From: Labyrinthula sp. Ha
Lineage: Eukaryota > Sar > Bigyra > Labyrinthulida > Labyrinthulaceae
Assembly: GCA_015227615.1 (NCBI GenBank)
Contig: JAALGZ010000016.1
Span: forward strand, 434,001 to 498,000
Length of the DNA: 64,000 nt
Direction: 5' to 3'
Both the position numbers and the translations under genes were made by a program. Positions 11,694-22,865 of this stretch are shown here, one piece after another. The first letter of the stretch is position 1. Each line of letters opens with the position of its first letter. Below the pieces are notes generated by a model. That model saw only the letters and a program-made list of their open reading frames with translations. It searched no databases and was not told the origin of the DNA.

Positions 11694-13094
11694 ATGTGTT
11701 TTCTCGGAACAATATATAATAATTTTACTTCGTTTCTGAAGCCCATGAAAAAGGAGAATGAAAATAACGATACTTCAGAAGATCAGACAAGTGAGAAAAC
11801 TGCTGGTTCGACATTCGCCTTGTTTCTTCGTTTTATTGTGTACGCCCAAACTCTTTGCTTAATGGCAATTGAGAGTCTAACTTTTCCTGAAACCTGGGAA
11901 GAAGTAATTGATATTATGAAAAAAATATTTTTGTTGGATCTTAATCTACGTGTGGAAGTAGAAGTAGTGCTTGCTATAATCTTTATGCTCCTTTTTGGAA
12001 ATTTACTTCTCGAATATAGTTTCACAGCGCTTACTTTGTATTTAAGACAAAAATGGTGCAGAAGAATAACCAAAATTTTATTTCTATTTATATTGTCGTG
12101 TCTTTTCTTAGTTTTATTTATATTCTCATTATTTAATACTTTATATTTGCAATGGTTTTTTATCGCTGTTGGATTTTCAATATTTATAAAAGTTATTGAA
12201 CAGTGTTATATAAAAAGAAAATTTAAAAGAAATCTGGATTATATTGATGATAATAGAGTTAAAAGTTTAGCTTGGAAGAATTATAATATTCAAAGACACA
12301 GAATGTGGATTTCTATTCTTGTAATACCTTCTGTTTCGTTAATGCTTAATTCTCACTCATCAAATTTAAAAGAAGTTAAAGAAAGAGAGTCAACACAAGA
12401 TGGAATAGAAACTTTAGGTGATACTTTAGAAACTGCAACTCTTTTGGTATTAATCTCAATCCTATCTATTCTTACTTTATGTTTAGTTTCAATAGAAACA
12501 CTCTGTTCAAGAGAAAAAAATGTTGAAACATCTGTTGCTCAACATTTGGAAAACCCAAATTCTCCAAACTTACAAGAAGAGCGTAAAAAAGAAAATATTG
12601 TAAATCCAAAATTTAATTATGAACAAGTAAGAAAAGAAGGTTATGTTTTACTTTTTCTATTTGAGAGATTTCTCTTAGTTTGGTTTAGTTCTTATGCTTC
12701 TGACTTGGATGAAGGCAAAGTTGATGGTAAAACATATGCATGTTTGGGAATACAAGTGTCTGGTTTGTTTTTTGTATTATATTTTATGCCATTTAATCAC
12801 TTCTTACTAAATAAAGTTGATTTTATGGCAAGATTAAGTAACTTATTGGTTTTAAGTTGTGGAATTATTTTTACTCTTACAGACAAAGTTGGAGAATTAG
12901 CACAAAATATAACTTTGTTTTCAATAGTTTGTTGTATTCTTTTATACTGGATATTTATTTTTCGGTCTATATTATTTACGAAAAATTTTTGGAAACAGGC
13001 TTTATACTCAATATTTCTTGTTCCTACTTTCACAAGTCTTTGTAAAAAGAATAGTTCCAATGAAATAAAACGGCAGTCAGAAGTCAATATTTAA
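11694..13094 (+). CDS. Multi-pass membrane protein, intact family member (possible TRP/polycystin-like module)
   Basis: A 466-residue intronless protein with about eight to nine hydrophobic segments. The N-terminus is short and polar with no cleavable signal. Residues about 40-75 contain ALFLRFIVYAQTLCL, a conserved FP, and FLLDLNL. A polar loop (about 215-245) and another (about 272-305) separate membrane blocks. The last block, about 345-440, carries SGLFFVLYFMPFN, the DFMARLSNLL motif, and TDKVGEL. This order (RF-x-YxQ, a Pro after the first segment, a later L.N...L block) recalls the C-terminal membrane module of the large cysteine-rich GCC2/GCC3 receptor-like proteins of protists, which resembles TRP-type channels, but without their ectodomain. 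That assignment is inference. Two relatives exist in the window: a frameshifted copy at 18536-19931 and a fossil at 8708-9145. Part of the C-terminus shows near-identity with the second copy, suggesting gene conversion. Confidence 0.8.
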   Translation: MCFLGTIYNNFTSFLKPMKKENENNDTSEDQTSEKTAGSTFALFLRFIVYAQTLCLMAIESLTFPETWEEVIDIMKKIFLLDLNLRVEVEVVLAIIFMLLFGNLLLEYSFTALTLYLRQKWCRRITKILFLFILSCLFLVLFIFSLFNTLYLQWFFIAVGFSIFIKVIEQCYIKRKFKRNLDYIDDNRVKSLAWKNYNIQRHRMWISILVIPSVSLMLNSHSSNLKEVKERESTQDGIETLGDTLETATLLVLISILSILTLCLVSIETLCSREKNVETSVAQHLENPNSPNLQEERKKENIVNPKFNYEQVRKEGYVLLFLFERFLLVWFSSYASDLDEGKVDGKTYACLGIQVSGLFFVLYFMPFNHFLLNKVDFMARLSNLLVLSCGIIFTLTDKVGELAQNITLFSIVCCILLYWIFIFRSILFTKNFWKQALYSIFLVPTFTSLCKKNSSNEIKRQSEVNI

Positions 13095-16000
13095 AAATGT
13101 CGGGTCTTAAGAAATAATAAATTTCTACATTTTTCTTATCACCCAACCTTCAAATTTTCTAAACCTATACTTTCTGTGGTCATCTTAAGTTCGTTCTTGC
13201 GCTCTAATCTGGAATTTTAACAGAGTCTAAAAAAAAATCAACAAAAATTATTTTAATATCTATTTTTTTTTAATTCGAACTTTTTCTTGATATTAATTAA
13301 ATTTTTATACTTTCAAAATATTTTTTCTCTAGCAATTACTATATCCTCTACATAATCAAAAGAAAATCATTCTCTATAATAAGTAGTAAATGAGATTCAA
13401 TACAACAAAAGAAAATACTTTTAATTATATCTCTGATAAATATAAGCTTTGAAGGAATATTTGCGAATATTTTTCTATTGGATTTGTTTTCAAAAACTAT
13501 GTAATCTATTGATGCCTTAGCCTATTTTAACATGATCTAAAAATTAAATTCAATGTTATGATGAAGACACTTTTACAACCTCATATTTGAATAGATTCCT
13601 TTTCTTATATAATTGTATGGCTTTTTCAGTAGGCAGCTTATTCTGGACTTTTTATCCCTTCACTAGAATAAATACATTTAAATTTTCTGAAAAGGAAGAG
13701 AAAGGATTAGGTGAAACAGATAAACAAAGTTTATTATAGTTTCTTAAAAAAATATTGATTTCATAAAGAAAGAATTTTTCTTGTATTCCGCATTAGGTTG
13801 CAATTTCTGGACCATAGAATTCTGTTCCCCAAGATACCGCTTTTCTTCCTTCAAATTCAGACTCATTAGAAAAAAAAAACAGAGTCTATCAGACGTTGCA
13901 AAAGGTCTGCACCTATTGTACCTTTATAAAATACCTTTGTATTTCTTTGTACTTGTTCTAGTTTCTCTCAAAGTATCTCGCAGAAAATCTGGTGCAGCTG
14001 TACTCTAATATAGGTGTATTCTTGGGATACTGGCAAAAAAGGGCTTTCCATGGTAATGCGACATTGAGCTCTCCGGAATAAGAAATAAACATAGAGTACT
14101 ATCGCTGAAGGGGGAGCTCAGTAGAAAATATCGAACTTGAAAATTAATTCTCGTAATTAACAACTTCAAACAATATCTAAAATTTTAAATTTGAGGCTTA
14201 TTCAGTAAGACAATCTTCGAGTATATCTACTTTCTCCTATTGGAAAATCTTGCTACGTCAGAACAATATCTCCTTGAAATAAAGTTTTTATGTTTTATTT
14301 TAAATGAAAATAGAAAAATTTTGGCATTATAATTACTAAATGATAATAATTATATCCCGAACTCTAATATAGTCGTCTTGATATTTGTATCGTTTCATGT
14401 CATCACTCTATTCTCATCCTGCTTGTAATATATTACTCTAGCCGTTAGCACACAATGCAATATTAAGTAAATTGAAAACAAGAATACAAATAATACTTAA
14501 TGAAAAAAACAAGGTAGTATATTTCATAAAATGGGCGAAGTAAATGATTGAAACACACTTGTTAAAGACATTGTTTTCATGAAGTTTTCTATTATCGAAG
14601 GGATTTCTTATTTACAGTAGTTCATGTTCATACTGACATATTCAAAAATTTTCAAGTTTATATGAACAAAATTTTAAGTTTCGGGATTCATAAATAAAAA
14701 AAATTATCACACAATTCTTTCTAGATGTATTTTTTGCAAAATAAGCAATGTGAATTGTTCAGTAATTTCGATTTGTGTAATCTGATTGTGAGCTACAACA
14801 CTTTCGTGGTTTCTTTTTTGTTGCTGTTTAATAAAAATCCCTGGGATCATACGTAATTTTTTGGAGTAGTTTTATATGAGCTGCGGTATCTATAATGAAT
14901 TTTGATTTTGATTTTTATATCTGAGAATTCTTTTTCTGGCTTTCAAATCAATAAATTTTTGTACGTATATTTTTGTTTAGAGAGGGCATCATCGAAATCT
15001 AGAGATTGTTTTTGCGTTTATAATGCCATAATAACAGTCAAAAACTCTGTGTTCTAAGCTCTAAAAATATCAAAGACAACCCATTTTGAAAATTTACGTT
15101 AATGACTCTATACAAAGACCGCATAATTGAAGTTTCTACATATTGACATACTGTTTTATTATGAATCCTAGTTCGTTTATGAGTTTCTGTGCCAATAACA
15201 TGTGAACTCTCTTCTGGGTTGAAGCAAAGGGTTTTAAATCTATCTTAATAGATATATATATATATTCGGCGTTTCTTGATTAAGCTGAAATAATTGCTCT
15301 TATGACAAAGTTAACGGGGCATATGTTCTGTTCTATTCGTGAGCATTATTATACTACTACTTTCTTTCTTTTGACTTTCCAACCCATGTTGGTCTTAAAT
15401 TTTTCTAAAAATTGGCAGTGATCTTTGTCGAATCTCGATTATGTACTATACATATTGCAAAAATAACCACAAGTATCAAAGTTATTGATTTTGAATGTTC
15501 TTACATCTGTAAAACGGCTAATGTGCTTGTCGGCCTTGGATAGAGCAGCATTCTTTATGTATTTACTCAAATGGCATCAAATTAATGCCCTGTATGGGTG
15601 TTGAAAAAGTGTTCCCCTTCTTAAAGTTTGTATGTTCATATTGTGTTAATAAGGAGGTATAGATGCGAGGGAATAAATCCATCCTCAACATCGGTGTATA
15701 CAAAATTGTAAAATGTAACTTTCTTCTTGTTAGAATGATATTTATGCACAGATATTAAGTCAAACAATAGAATAATCAAGGTTAGCTATTGCAACATATA
15801 TCAACTATATCCTTGAAGCTACAGAACAATGGTTTAACAATATTTTTCTGTAACTCTAGACTCGTATCCTCTTAGCTATATTGAGCTAACTTCTCTAGCT
15901 TAATAACAAGCTAAAAAGTTAGAAAACAGTCTTTCAGCGAAAGTAAGATACAAGTAATGTTCAAAAAAAATCTGAAAGAAAGAACAAAATTAATTAACAA

Positions 16001-16819
16001 AAAAACAAGTTAAAGTCCACCCTAGAACCTATTTGAATTGGCTAACCTACACTGGTAGCAACATAGATATATCCTAAAGTTTTATGCCCGGAGGTAATAA
16101 CATATCTCGCATCTGGAAGTCTTACTTTCCCAAATAACTTACGTTATTCTGTTGTAAAAAGACAATAAATGTGAAAAAAATTCTTAGCAAACTTATATTT
16201 AATTTCTTAAAGTAAATAATGCTGGATCATTGAAGGTTTCGTAGCACAAACATATTAATTAAAATTCACAGAAGGTGAAATCTATAATATCAATATATGA
16301 TTCTTCCCAACTATTAATAGAAAAGATAACGGATTTATTAGATGAATGATATTGTTCTAAGAGGTAAGTTTTGAGCCTTGAAGCCAGTTATTTGTATGCA
16401 AAATTAGGAGGATAACAGTTCCAATAAATATATTTTTGAAGAAATTCTCAGGTTCATTAACCACACGGGAGCCTTCTAATTGGTCTTAATGCAGATTCAA
16501 TCATCATTCTTAGAAGCAAGATGCCCCTCTTTGCTTATTAACTTTAACTAGTGATGCACAATTTATTCAAGGTGCTCATTCCTCCCTTTTGAAGTAGTTA
16601 AGAAACAGGAGAAAATCTTGCACTTCATATGCATGGATTAAGTAGTCCTCACAATAATAATAGTACTCATGTTTAGGTATTTCTTGATCTTATTTTATTT
16701 ATTGCAAGACATATCAACTTATTATTTCTTGCTTTCCTATTGCTCTAATTAGAATTTCAAGGTATATACTGTCGCTAAGTTCCAGAAGAATCTTACAATA
16801 GTATCCATCTACTGTCATA
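13095..16819. other. Gene desert between membrane-protein copies, upstream part of a copia relic
   Basis: Very AT-rich with frequent stops. An (AT)n run lies near 15249-15265. No gene was found. Because a copia RNase H relic follows at 16.82-17.33 kb on the + strand, the 2-3 kb before it probably hold its eroded integrase and reverse transcriptase, which I could not read. Confidence 0.35.
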
Positions 16820-17331
16820 ATGAACCGAGCCTATCAAGTCAGTGGATCAAGCCACTGGAATGCATTTACAGGGTGATTAGAGACGTAAATAAAACATCTC
16901 TGTCCCAGGGAATACCTGCCCCATGCTGGTTCATTTCGGATTTCATTTCGAAGCAGCAATATTTTCCTAGGTTTATTATCTACCTATAAGGCAAGCTCCT
17001 AGTAAGCTCAATTGAAGATTTTTTTCATCTTGCAATTATCCATGCATGCATTCTTTCCATATCGACCATGTGGTACAAATACAATTCAAAGGAAAAGGTC
17101 AGCTCACCAGTTTCTACAGAGAGAGCTGCATATGCGGAAATTTGCAGCGCATAAAAATTGCAATCAATCCAGTAAGCCATTATCACTGTTCATGTAGACT
17201 ATGCTAAAACTAAGATGGATATTCAACAGCTTCGTGCTTATTATATAATGGAAGTAGCAACCATCTTAGTGGCTTGGAAATATGGGGTCAAAGATCTCAA
17301 TAAAATTCTTAAAAAAAAGCAGATGCATTGA
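16820..17331 (+). mobile_element. Decayed Ty1/copia reverse transcriptase-RNase H C-terminus
   Basis: Three consecutive pieces follow the copia order. At 16838-16880 the frame reads SGSSHWNAF, matching the very characteristic P-x-x-x-HWxA motif that precedes RNase H. At 17012-17197, in the same frame, it reads FLQRELHMRKFAAH followed by SSKPLSLF, matching the 'LLxELH....P...CDNxSAxxLA' stretch. From 17197, after a frameshift, it reads YAKTKMDI and then EVATILVAW, matching the 'HxRTKHIDIxxHFIRE' segment that ends the polyprotein. Several stops and the shift show it is dead. The end of the element should lie soon after 17331. Confidence 0.6.
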
Positions 17332-18535
17332 GCTTGATAGAAGACGGAATTTAGAGAAAAACAATGGTTCCTTCTGATTTTGGATCATTTGAGCAGTTGT
17401 TATTTTAACTACTAGCAAGCCCAACTTCTTCAGAGCATTTAATTATTCATCTTGGTTGAGAATGCTACATGAATTTCAAACTAACAGTTAAATTTTTAAG
17501 ACTAAGTCGAGCTGCGATGGTATTACCAGTTGGACTTAATTAAGCATGGACTCGAATTTTACAGAGTGGTAGTGGTAGATCACGAGCGCGAGCTTGTCAA
17601 CATATTGACGTTGCAGTTTGGGTTGTAGTTCCCCATTTGCAGTAATATATTGTGCCTGTAATTGATTCACGCAATTGAACTTTAACATCATTACTGCTAA
17701 AATTTTGTCATAGTTATGCCCTAATGCAAAATGATTGATCTCAAAGTTAGTATAGTAGTTGACAAGCGAAAAGCTAACATTAGTGGCTTACTTTGTTCTT
17801 ACTCTAGTAAGTAGAAAAGCTTACCATGCAGTTTTATTCTTCTAGTTCAGATTTTTTTATTTAAGAAAAGCTTGACTCTAGCTAAAGATGTTATAATTGC
17901 GCTGTAGTTATTTCTCCAACTTCTTTCTGGGCAAACGATAAAACAGAGAGCACGAGCAGTGCTACAACTAAATATTTGTTTCGTGATCATCTAATGGAGT
18001 ACAAATCTTGGAATAAAATGCCAGGTAATTGTTGTTGTTGCATCTTTTTTTTTTCATTTGTTCATGGATATCGAATTTCAAGTTATAATTAAAATTACAC
18101 ATCGGATATATTATCTGTATATTATAATCGGAACTTTTGAGACCCTTCCTAAATATAGATGTAAAACTATTCCCAGATTAACTGGTACAAAATGAAGCAA
18201 GAAATGAGATTTCTCAATAAGTCTCTCATGTCTCGGTCTCTAAAGAATGGATCAATGGACAAATATAATAACCATGCACAGATGACTTCTAGTCGAGACA
18301 TTACGGGACAGAAAACATTAAAATATTTTCTCTCACTTCAAACTTCAGAAAAACAGTAAACTCAAAGTCTTTTCCCAAATAACATCAACACAAAAAGTTT
18401 CATCAATTCTTTTGAGCTAAAGCGAAATAGCATTCACGGTTAACAAGCTGAACAAATTAAAATATTTCTGAAGATAGAGTTGAGGATTTTATGTTCCCCT
18501 TTTCCTAAGCTCAAGTTGTGCAGGAACAGAAAGCT
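17332..18535. other. Gene-free stretch upstream of the second membrane-protein copy
   Basis: No gene seen. The first part may contain the 3' end or LTR of the copia relic. The final 300 bp are the presumed promoter of the gene at 18536. An AT-only look at both strands gave nothing else. Confidence 0.35.
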
Positions 18536-19931
18536 ATGTTTGTCTTCGACGTAATATTCAAAAACTTTGTTTCTTTAGTTAAGCTTCCTACAAAAAGTGG
18601 GGAAGAAATTACAGTAGAAAAGGAAGCTAGTAGAGAGCAAGTAGCGCTTTCATCTTTTGCTCTGCTCTTTCGTTTTATCCTATACGCACAAACTTTATGT
18701 CTAATTCTTCTGGATAACTTAAAATTTCCTCAAACTTTTGGAAAATTTATAAAAATAGTGCAAACCCTATTTCTATTAGATCTTAACTTAGATCCTGATA
18801 CTGAAGTCGTAGTAGCTGTAATATTTTTGGTTCTCTTTGGAAGCTTACTGGTCGAATACACTTTTACTTTCCTTTCACTTTACATCGACTTTTGCTTATG
18901 TAGAATATTCGCTAAATTCATATTCTTTATTATTTTCTTTACTCTACTTTATCTTCTTATAGTATTTGTCAGCTGGAATTCTTTGTATTCAACTTGGTTT
19001 TTAATTTCATTCCCTATTTCTCTGTTCTTTTTTATATGGATTGAGTTTTACACTAAAGCACAGTTCAAGAATAAAATAAAACACTTAGCAGATAAACGAA
19101 AAGAAAGCTTCATCTGGAAGACCTATGTAGTTGAAAAATGTCGATTATTGATATCTATTCTTATTGTCCCAGTTCTTTCAGTGTCATTAAACTCAAGTTT
19201 TTCGGATTTCAATGAAGCTAGTGATGGAAATACGACAAAAACAGCTGACCAGGGGACTTTTTTTGAGAATGATTATCTTATTTTACTTATATGTGTTGTT
19301 TCGGCTTTTTTCTCTTTTTATTCTTGCTATTGAAATAGCTTTTTCTAGTCGAAAGAATCTGGATTCTATTAACGTTAGATCTCAGCATGTTACAAATTCT
19401 CTTAGATCGGGCAATAAAGAAGAGAGAACATCTAATATAGGATTGAGTACTGACTATGAACAAGTGAGAAAAAGCAGTTTCTTACTTTATATAGTATTTG
19501 AAAGATTCCTTCTTGTTTGGATCAGCATTTTGTCTTCATCCGAAAAAAGCGGGAGGGTAAATAATATAACTTGGAGTTTCTTCGAAATACAAGTGTTTGG
19601 TTTGTTTTTTGTGTTATATTTTATGCCATTTAATTACTTCTTACTAAATAAAGTTGATTTCATGGCGAGATTAAGTAACTTATTGGTTTTGAGTTGTGGG
19701 ATTATTTTTACGCTTACTGACAAAGTTGGAGAATTAGCACAAAATATAATTCTATTTTCAATAGTTTCTTGTATTCTTTCATATTGGATATTTATTTTTC
19801 GTTCTGTCCTTTTTATGAAAAAATTCTGGAAACAAGTTTTCTATTCCATGTTTTTTATTGATTTTCTAAAAAGTTATTATCTGCGCAAGAAAAGAAAAGA
19901 AATTACACAACACGAGGAATTGAGTATTTAA
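18536..19931 (+). pseudogene. Second copy of the multi-pass membrane protein, interrupted by a one-base frameshift
   Basis: Starts at the ATG at 18536, where MFVFDVIFKNFVSL lines up with the start of the 11694 gene. It shares the ALLFRFILYAQTLCL block, FLLDLNL and the whole C-terminal membrane block. The frame breaks in a run of six T (19306-19311): the first frame ends at a TGA at 19331, while the protein continues in the next frame to the stop at 19931. Treating the run as one base too long gives a gap-free alignment with the intact paralogue through the break, so this is a single-base insertion rather than an intron. With the rest of the reading frame clean, it is either a very recent pseudogene, a sequencing error in a homopolymer, or a site of programmed slippage. 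N-terminal identity to the paralogue is about half; the last membrane block is close to 90 percent. Confidence 0.75.
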
Positions 19932-20462
19932 CTGGATATCAACCTAAGAAATAAAAGTATGTACTTAGTTTTATATTTCGTTTTACTTCTGTTTGCAAAG
20001 AAAAAGGATTGGTTCTAAAATAGAACAATATATTCCGTGGCTTACAAAAATTTCATCTAGTTTGATAAGATATTGTGAATGCTCAGCTTCATAATATAAA
20101 TTTCTGAAGATAGTTTAGAAAGTAAGTGAACTTTAATAATAAGAGTTTCATTATTATAAGAAATGTTTTTTTTTATGATGCTTTATATTTTATTTCTTTT
20201 TATTACAAAAAACAAGAAAAAAACTGATTTCAAAATTTTTCATTTACAGTTCAACTTCTCTCCAGCTTTGTTTTAAGATTTGCTAAGTTTTAAAATATCT
20301 TTTTCTTTTTTAAATATCTTTTGCTTATAAGTTAAATTACTCAATAACTTACAAATCGGCTTCTTTAACAGATTTAATACATTATAAGTTATCTTATAAT
20401 ATTTTTCTTTGCTACAATAAAAACTCAAAGTCAAAGCATCATAACTCAAGGGGATTGAAAGG
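19932..20462. other. Intergenic stretch after the second membrane-protein copy
   Basis: Extremely AT-rich with long T and A runs (around 20165-20300). No gene or defined element was seen. Confidence 0.4.
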
Positions 20463-20844
20463 TAGCTCTCTCAGATGGTGGATTCTGAAGCCATTAGGTG
20501 CTTCAGGGAGAGAGCTAATGAGATGTGCCCGATGTCGTGGATACAACTGGAGTACCATCAGTCGAGTCTACTACATATGAGCCTGATAACGAAGCGATTA
20601 AATTGGAAGGAGGAAAGTATAGCTACTGCTGATGCCTCGCGCGCTGTAGATGGAGGTATTTTAGCGAGCACAGACCAGAGTTGAAACATTGGAGATATGT
20701 CATCAGGCAATAATGTGGGACAGGTATATAGAAAGTGGAGGCGGAGAAGAGGAAAGCAAATGAGTCGTCAGAATGAGGTGAATAATTGAAGGACAAACTG
20801 GGGAAACCAGGCTGGAAACCAAAAAAAAATGAACCACCCAGTTT
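20463..20844. ncRNA. Candidate structured RNA (nested perfect inverted repeats), strand uncertain
   Basis: A G/purine-rich island in AT-rich DNA with several exact complementary blocks. TAGCTCTCTC (20463-20472) pairs with GAGAGAGCTA (20508-20517). Inside it CTGAAGC (20485-20491) pairs with GCTTCAG (20500-20506) around an 8-base loop. GCCTGAT (20581-20587) pairs with ATCAGGC (20702-20708). AAACTGGG (20795-20802) pairs with CCCAGTTT (20837-20844). A 69-codon ATG frame at 20475-20684 overlaps but resembles nothing known. The nesting is compatible with a folded non-coding RNA of about 380 nt, but I could not identify RNase P, SRP, U3 or a spliceosomal RNA. A small inverted-repeat element is an alternative. 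Confidence 0.35.
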
Positions 20845-22440
20845 CTAAGAGAATGTTGAGAAGAGGAAGATAAAATCAATGCAACAAAAGAAAAGACAAA
20901 GTAACTAGTTTTACGAAAAGTTTATCACTAAGTTATTTGGATTGCATAATATTGAACACATTACCAACCAGATTGGCTCGATAATTTGGTTATTAAGAAG
21001 AAAGAAGAATCAGCGTAGCCAGCATACTTATTGGAAGGTTACAAGAGTTCATCTAGACTATAAAATTTTATTTTTTCTTGAACATTTCTAAATTCAAGGA
21101 CATTTAACTCAACTTAATCATTTACATCCCTTTTCGCACTTTAATTATCCAGGAAATTGTACATTAAATCTAACTTTTCTTTTCTAAATTCTCATCTAGT
21201 AAAAATTTTCAAGTCCATCATAAAGAATATTTTCCACCTCCTTTTTAAGTAATCTTCTAATCATACATCAGATATTAGAGATAATGCAATGAGAAAAGGG
21301 ACTACATAGTCTATAATACTTTTCTAATATATTTCAGTCATTTTTTGTGAAACAGAACCAACAAAGTTGATAGGCACATGAAAATTAAGCTTTTTAATGT
21401 TTTTATTATAATTTTTCTATGTTACTTAAACATGTGTTTTATAATCTACAAAAGAAATTTCAGGTTAATATTGAAGAATATTAATCAGTAAAACGGTGGT
21501 TCTCTTAATCTTGGTTACCATATAATCAGAAGCTATATGGAACCAAAGACAGTGTAAGAGAGTTTAGAAATATATTAAATCTTTTCAGATTCAAATCGTT
21601 TAACTTATGTAAAAGTGTATTCTCTCCTTATACACTGGGAAGGGGAAGATAAAATGAATTAATCTCCGCTCTCTTTCGTCACTTAAACCTCAATCCTCCG
21701 GTTTTCAATAGTTTGCTGTGTGCTCTAGATTAATGTAAGACTGAAATTTTGGATAAAGAAAGCGACTATGATCTTGATTAGATGGTGCTTCAAAGTATTT
21801 GTCTTGAATATGATTTCGTATGTCTAGCTGTAACTAGGAGTGTCAAAGCTATGTTATAACGAGAAAGGTTTTGGGGTGATGGGAAGTGATCTTACATTTC
21901 ATGTACAGGTTGCGAAAATATAACTTTTCTCCCTCATCCTAAGTAACTTAAACCAAGCTCAATAGGATCAAATATGGCAAAATATTGGAATTAATGATTC
22001 TAGATAGTTATGAAGATTCAAATGAATCTCCGTGCATATGATACTTGCAATAGGTAATAAGAACATTTAAGATATATGGGGTCATTAGTGAAATGGGATG
22101 AATTAATTTGAAACTGCCACCTAATACATTGGAGTTTGGATGCTCTTAATTCTTTTCTAATACATTAAGACACATGCAAGTGTTAGTGGTTCATATTGTA
22201 TTTTTTTGTGTCGCTAAAAACTATCTAGTATTTTGATACAATCTGCAAGAAAATAAGTTCCACAGAGATGCAGCAATTATGATTTTAGTGAGAAAACAGC
22301 GTCAAGTATTTCTTTACCATTTATCTCTTAAAATTGCGAAGTATTCTCTTTTTACTCTATATCGTACATGTTATTACCATCTCTCTCTTATTTTCTAAAT
22401 TTTACCCGTATTTGTTTCCGTCTTTTTAAAACACATATAA
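20845..22440. other. Gene-free stretch
   Basis: Frequent stops on both strands; no gene seen. The right end likely contains the RNase H and 3' end of the - strand copia relic at 22441-22865, but no motif was legible. Confidence 0.35.
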
Positions 22441-22865
22441 ATATTTATGTATATATAACTAGCGTTATGGATGGAGAGCGATTGTTTATGTTTGTGCGTG
22501 TCACTTTGGGACAATTAAGCTTATTGCTGTGTTCTGTGTTGTATTTTACGAAGATGTTTTTATATTTGTATTTCTTGTGTACAGTAAGAAATGCTTAGAT
22601 ATGTCTGAAAATATTTAACTACTTCCCCAAACTTAAACAAAACTATGTAAATTCGAAACTGATTTAGATTAAGACTGCAATAGAATCTTATATTCTTAGT
22701 TCCGTATAGTTTCGATAGAAAGTAATTTTTATTTTTCTCATAGCAAAGAAAAGTTATAAAAATAGTAACTGGGCTGAAACTGGTTTCATCTCTTACTTTA
22801 AGAACGTGCTGCAAGATTGAATTGTGCAGTACTTTGATCATAACAGTCGGATCATTCGAGTAAAT
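22441..22865 (-). mobile_element. Decayed Ty1/copia reverse transcriptase
   Basis: On the - strand, from 22841 downward, the translation reads VRDETSFSPVTIF, matching the copia 'DYxETFSPV' segment. KNKNYFLSKLYGTKN then follows in place of 'xxxWxLHQLDVKNAFL'. Further down, in a frame with two stops, comes LSQSDTHKH and then SYIYINI (22441-22460), in the position of 'SxxD..LF ... IYVDD'. The catalytic aspartates have become Ile-Asn. Spacing between the motifs agrees with a reverse transcriptase core. Dead element, matched by eye. Confidence 0.5.

Noticed and set aside
19212-19333. An intron at the frame break of the second membrane-protein copy
   Set aside because: Alignment with the paralogue is gap-free after removing one base, so no intron is needed.
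20475-20684. 69-codon ATG frame across the inverted-repeat island
   Set aside because: No homology, and the nested complementary blocks explain the composition better.
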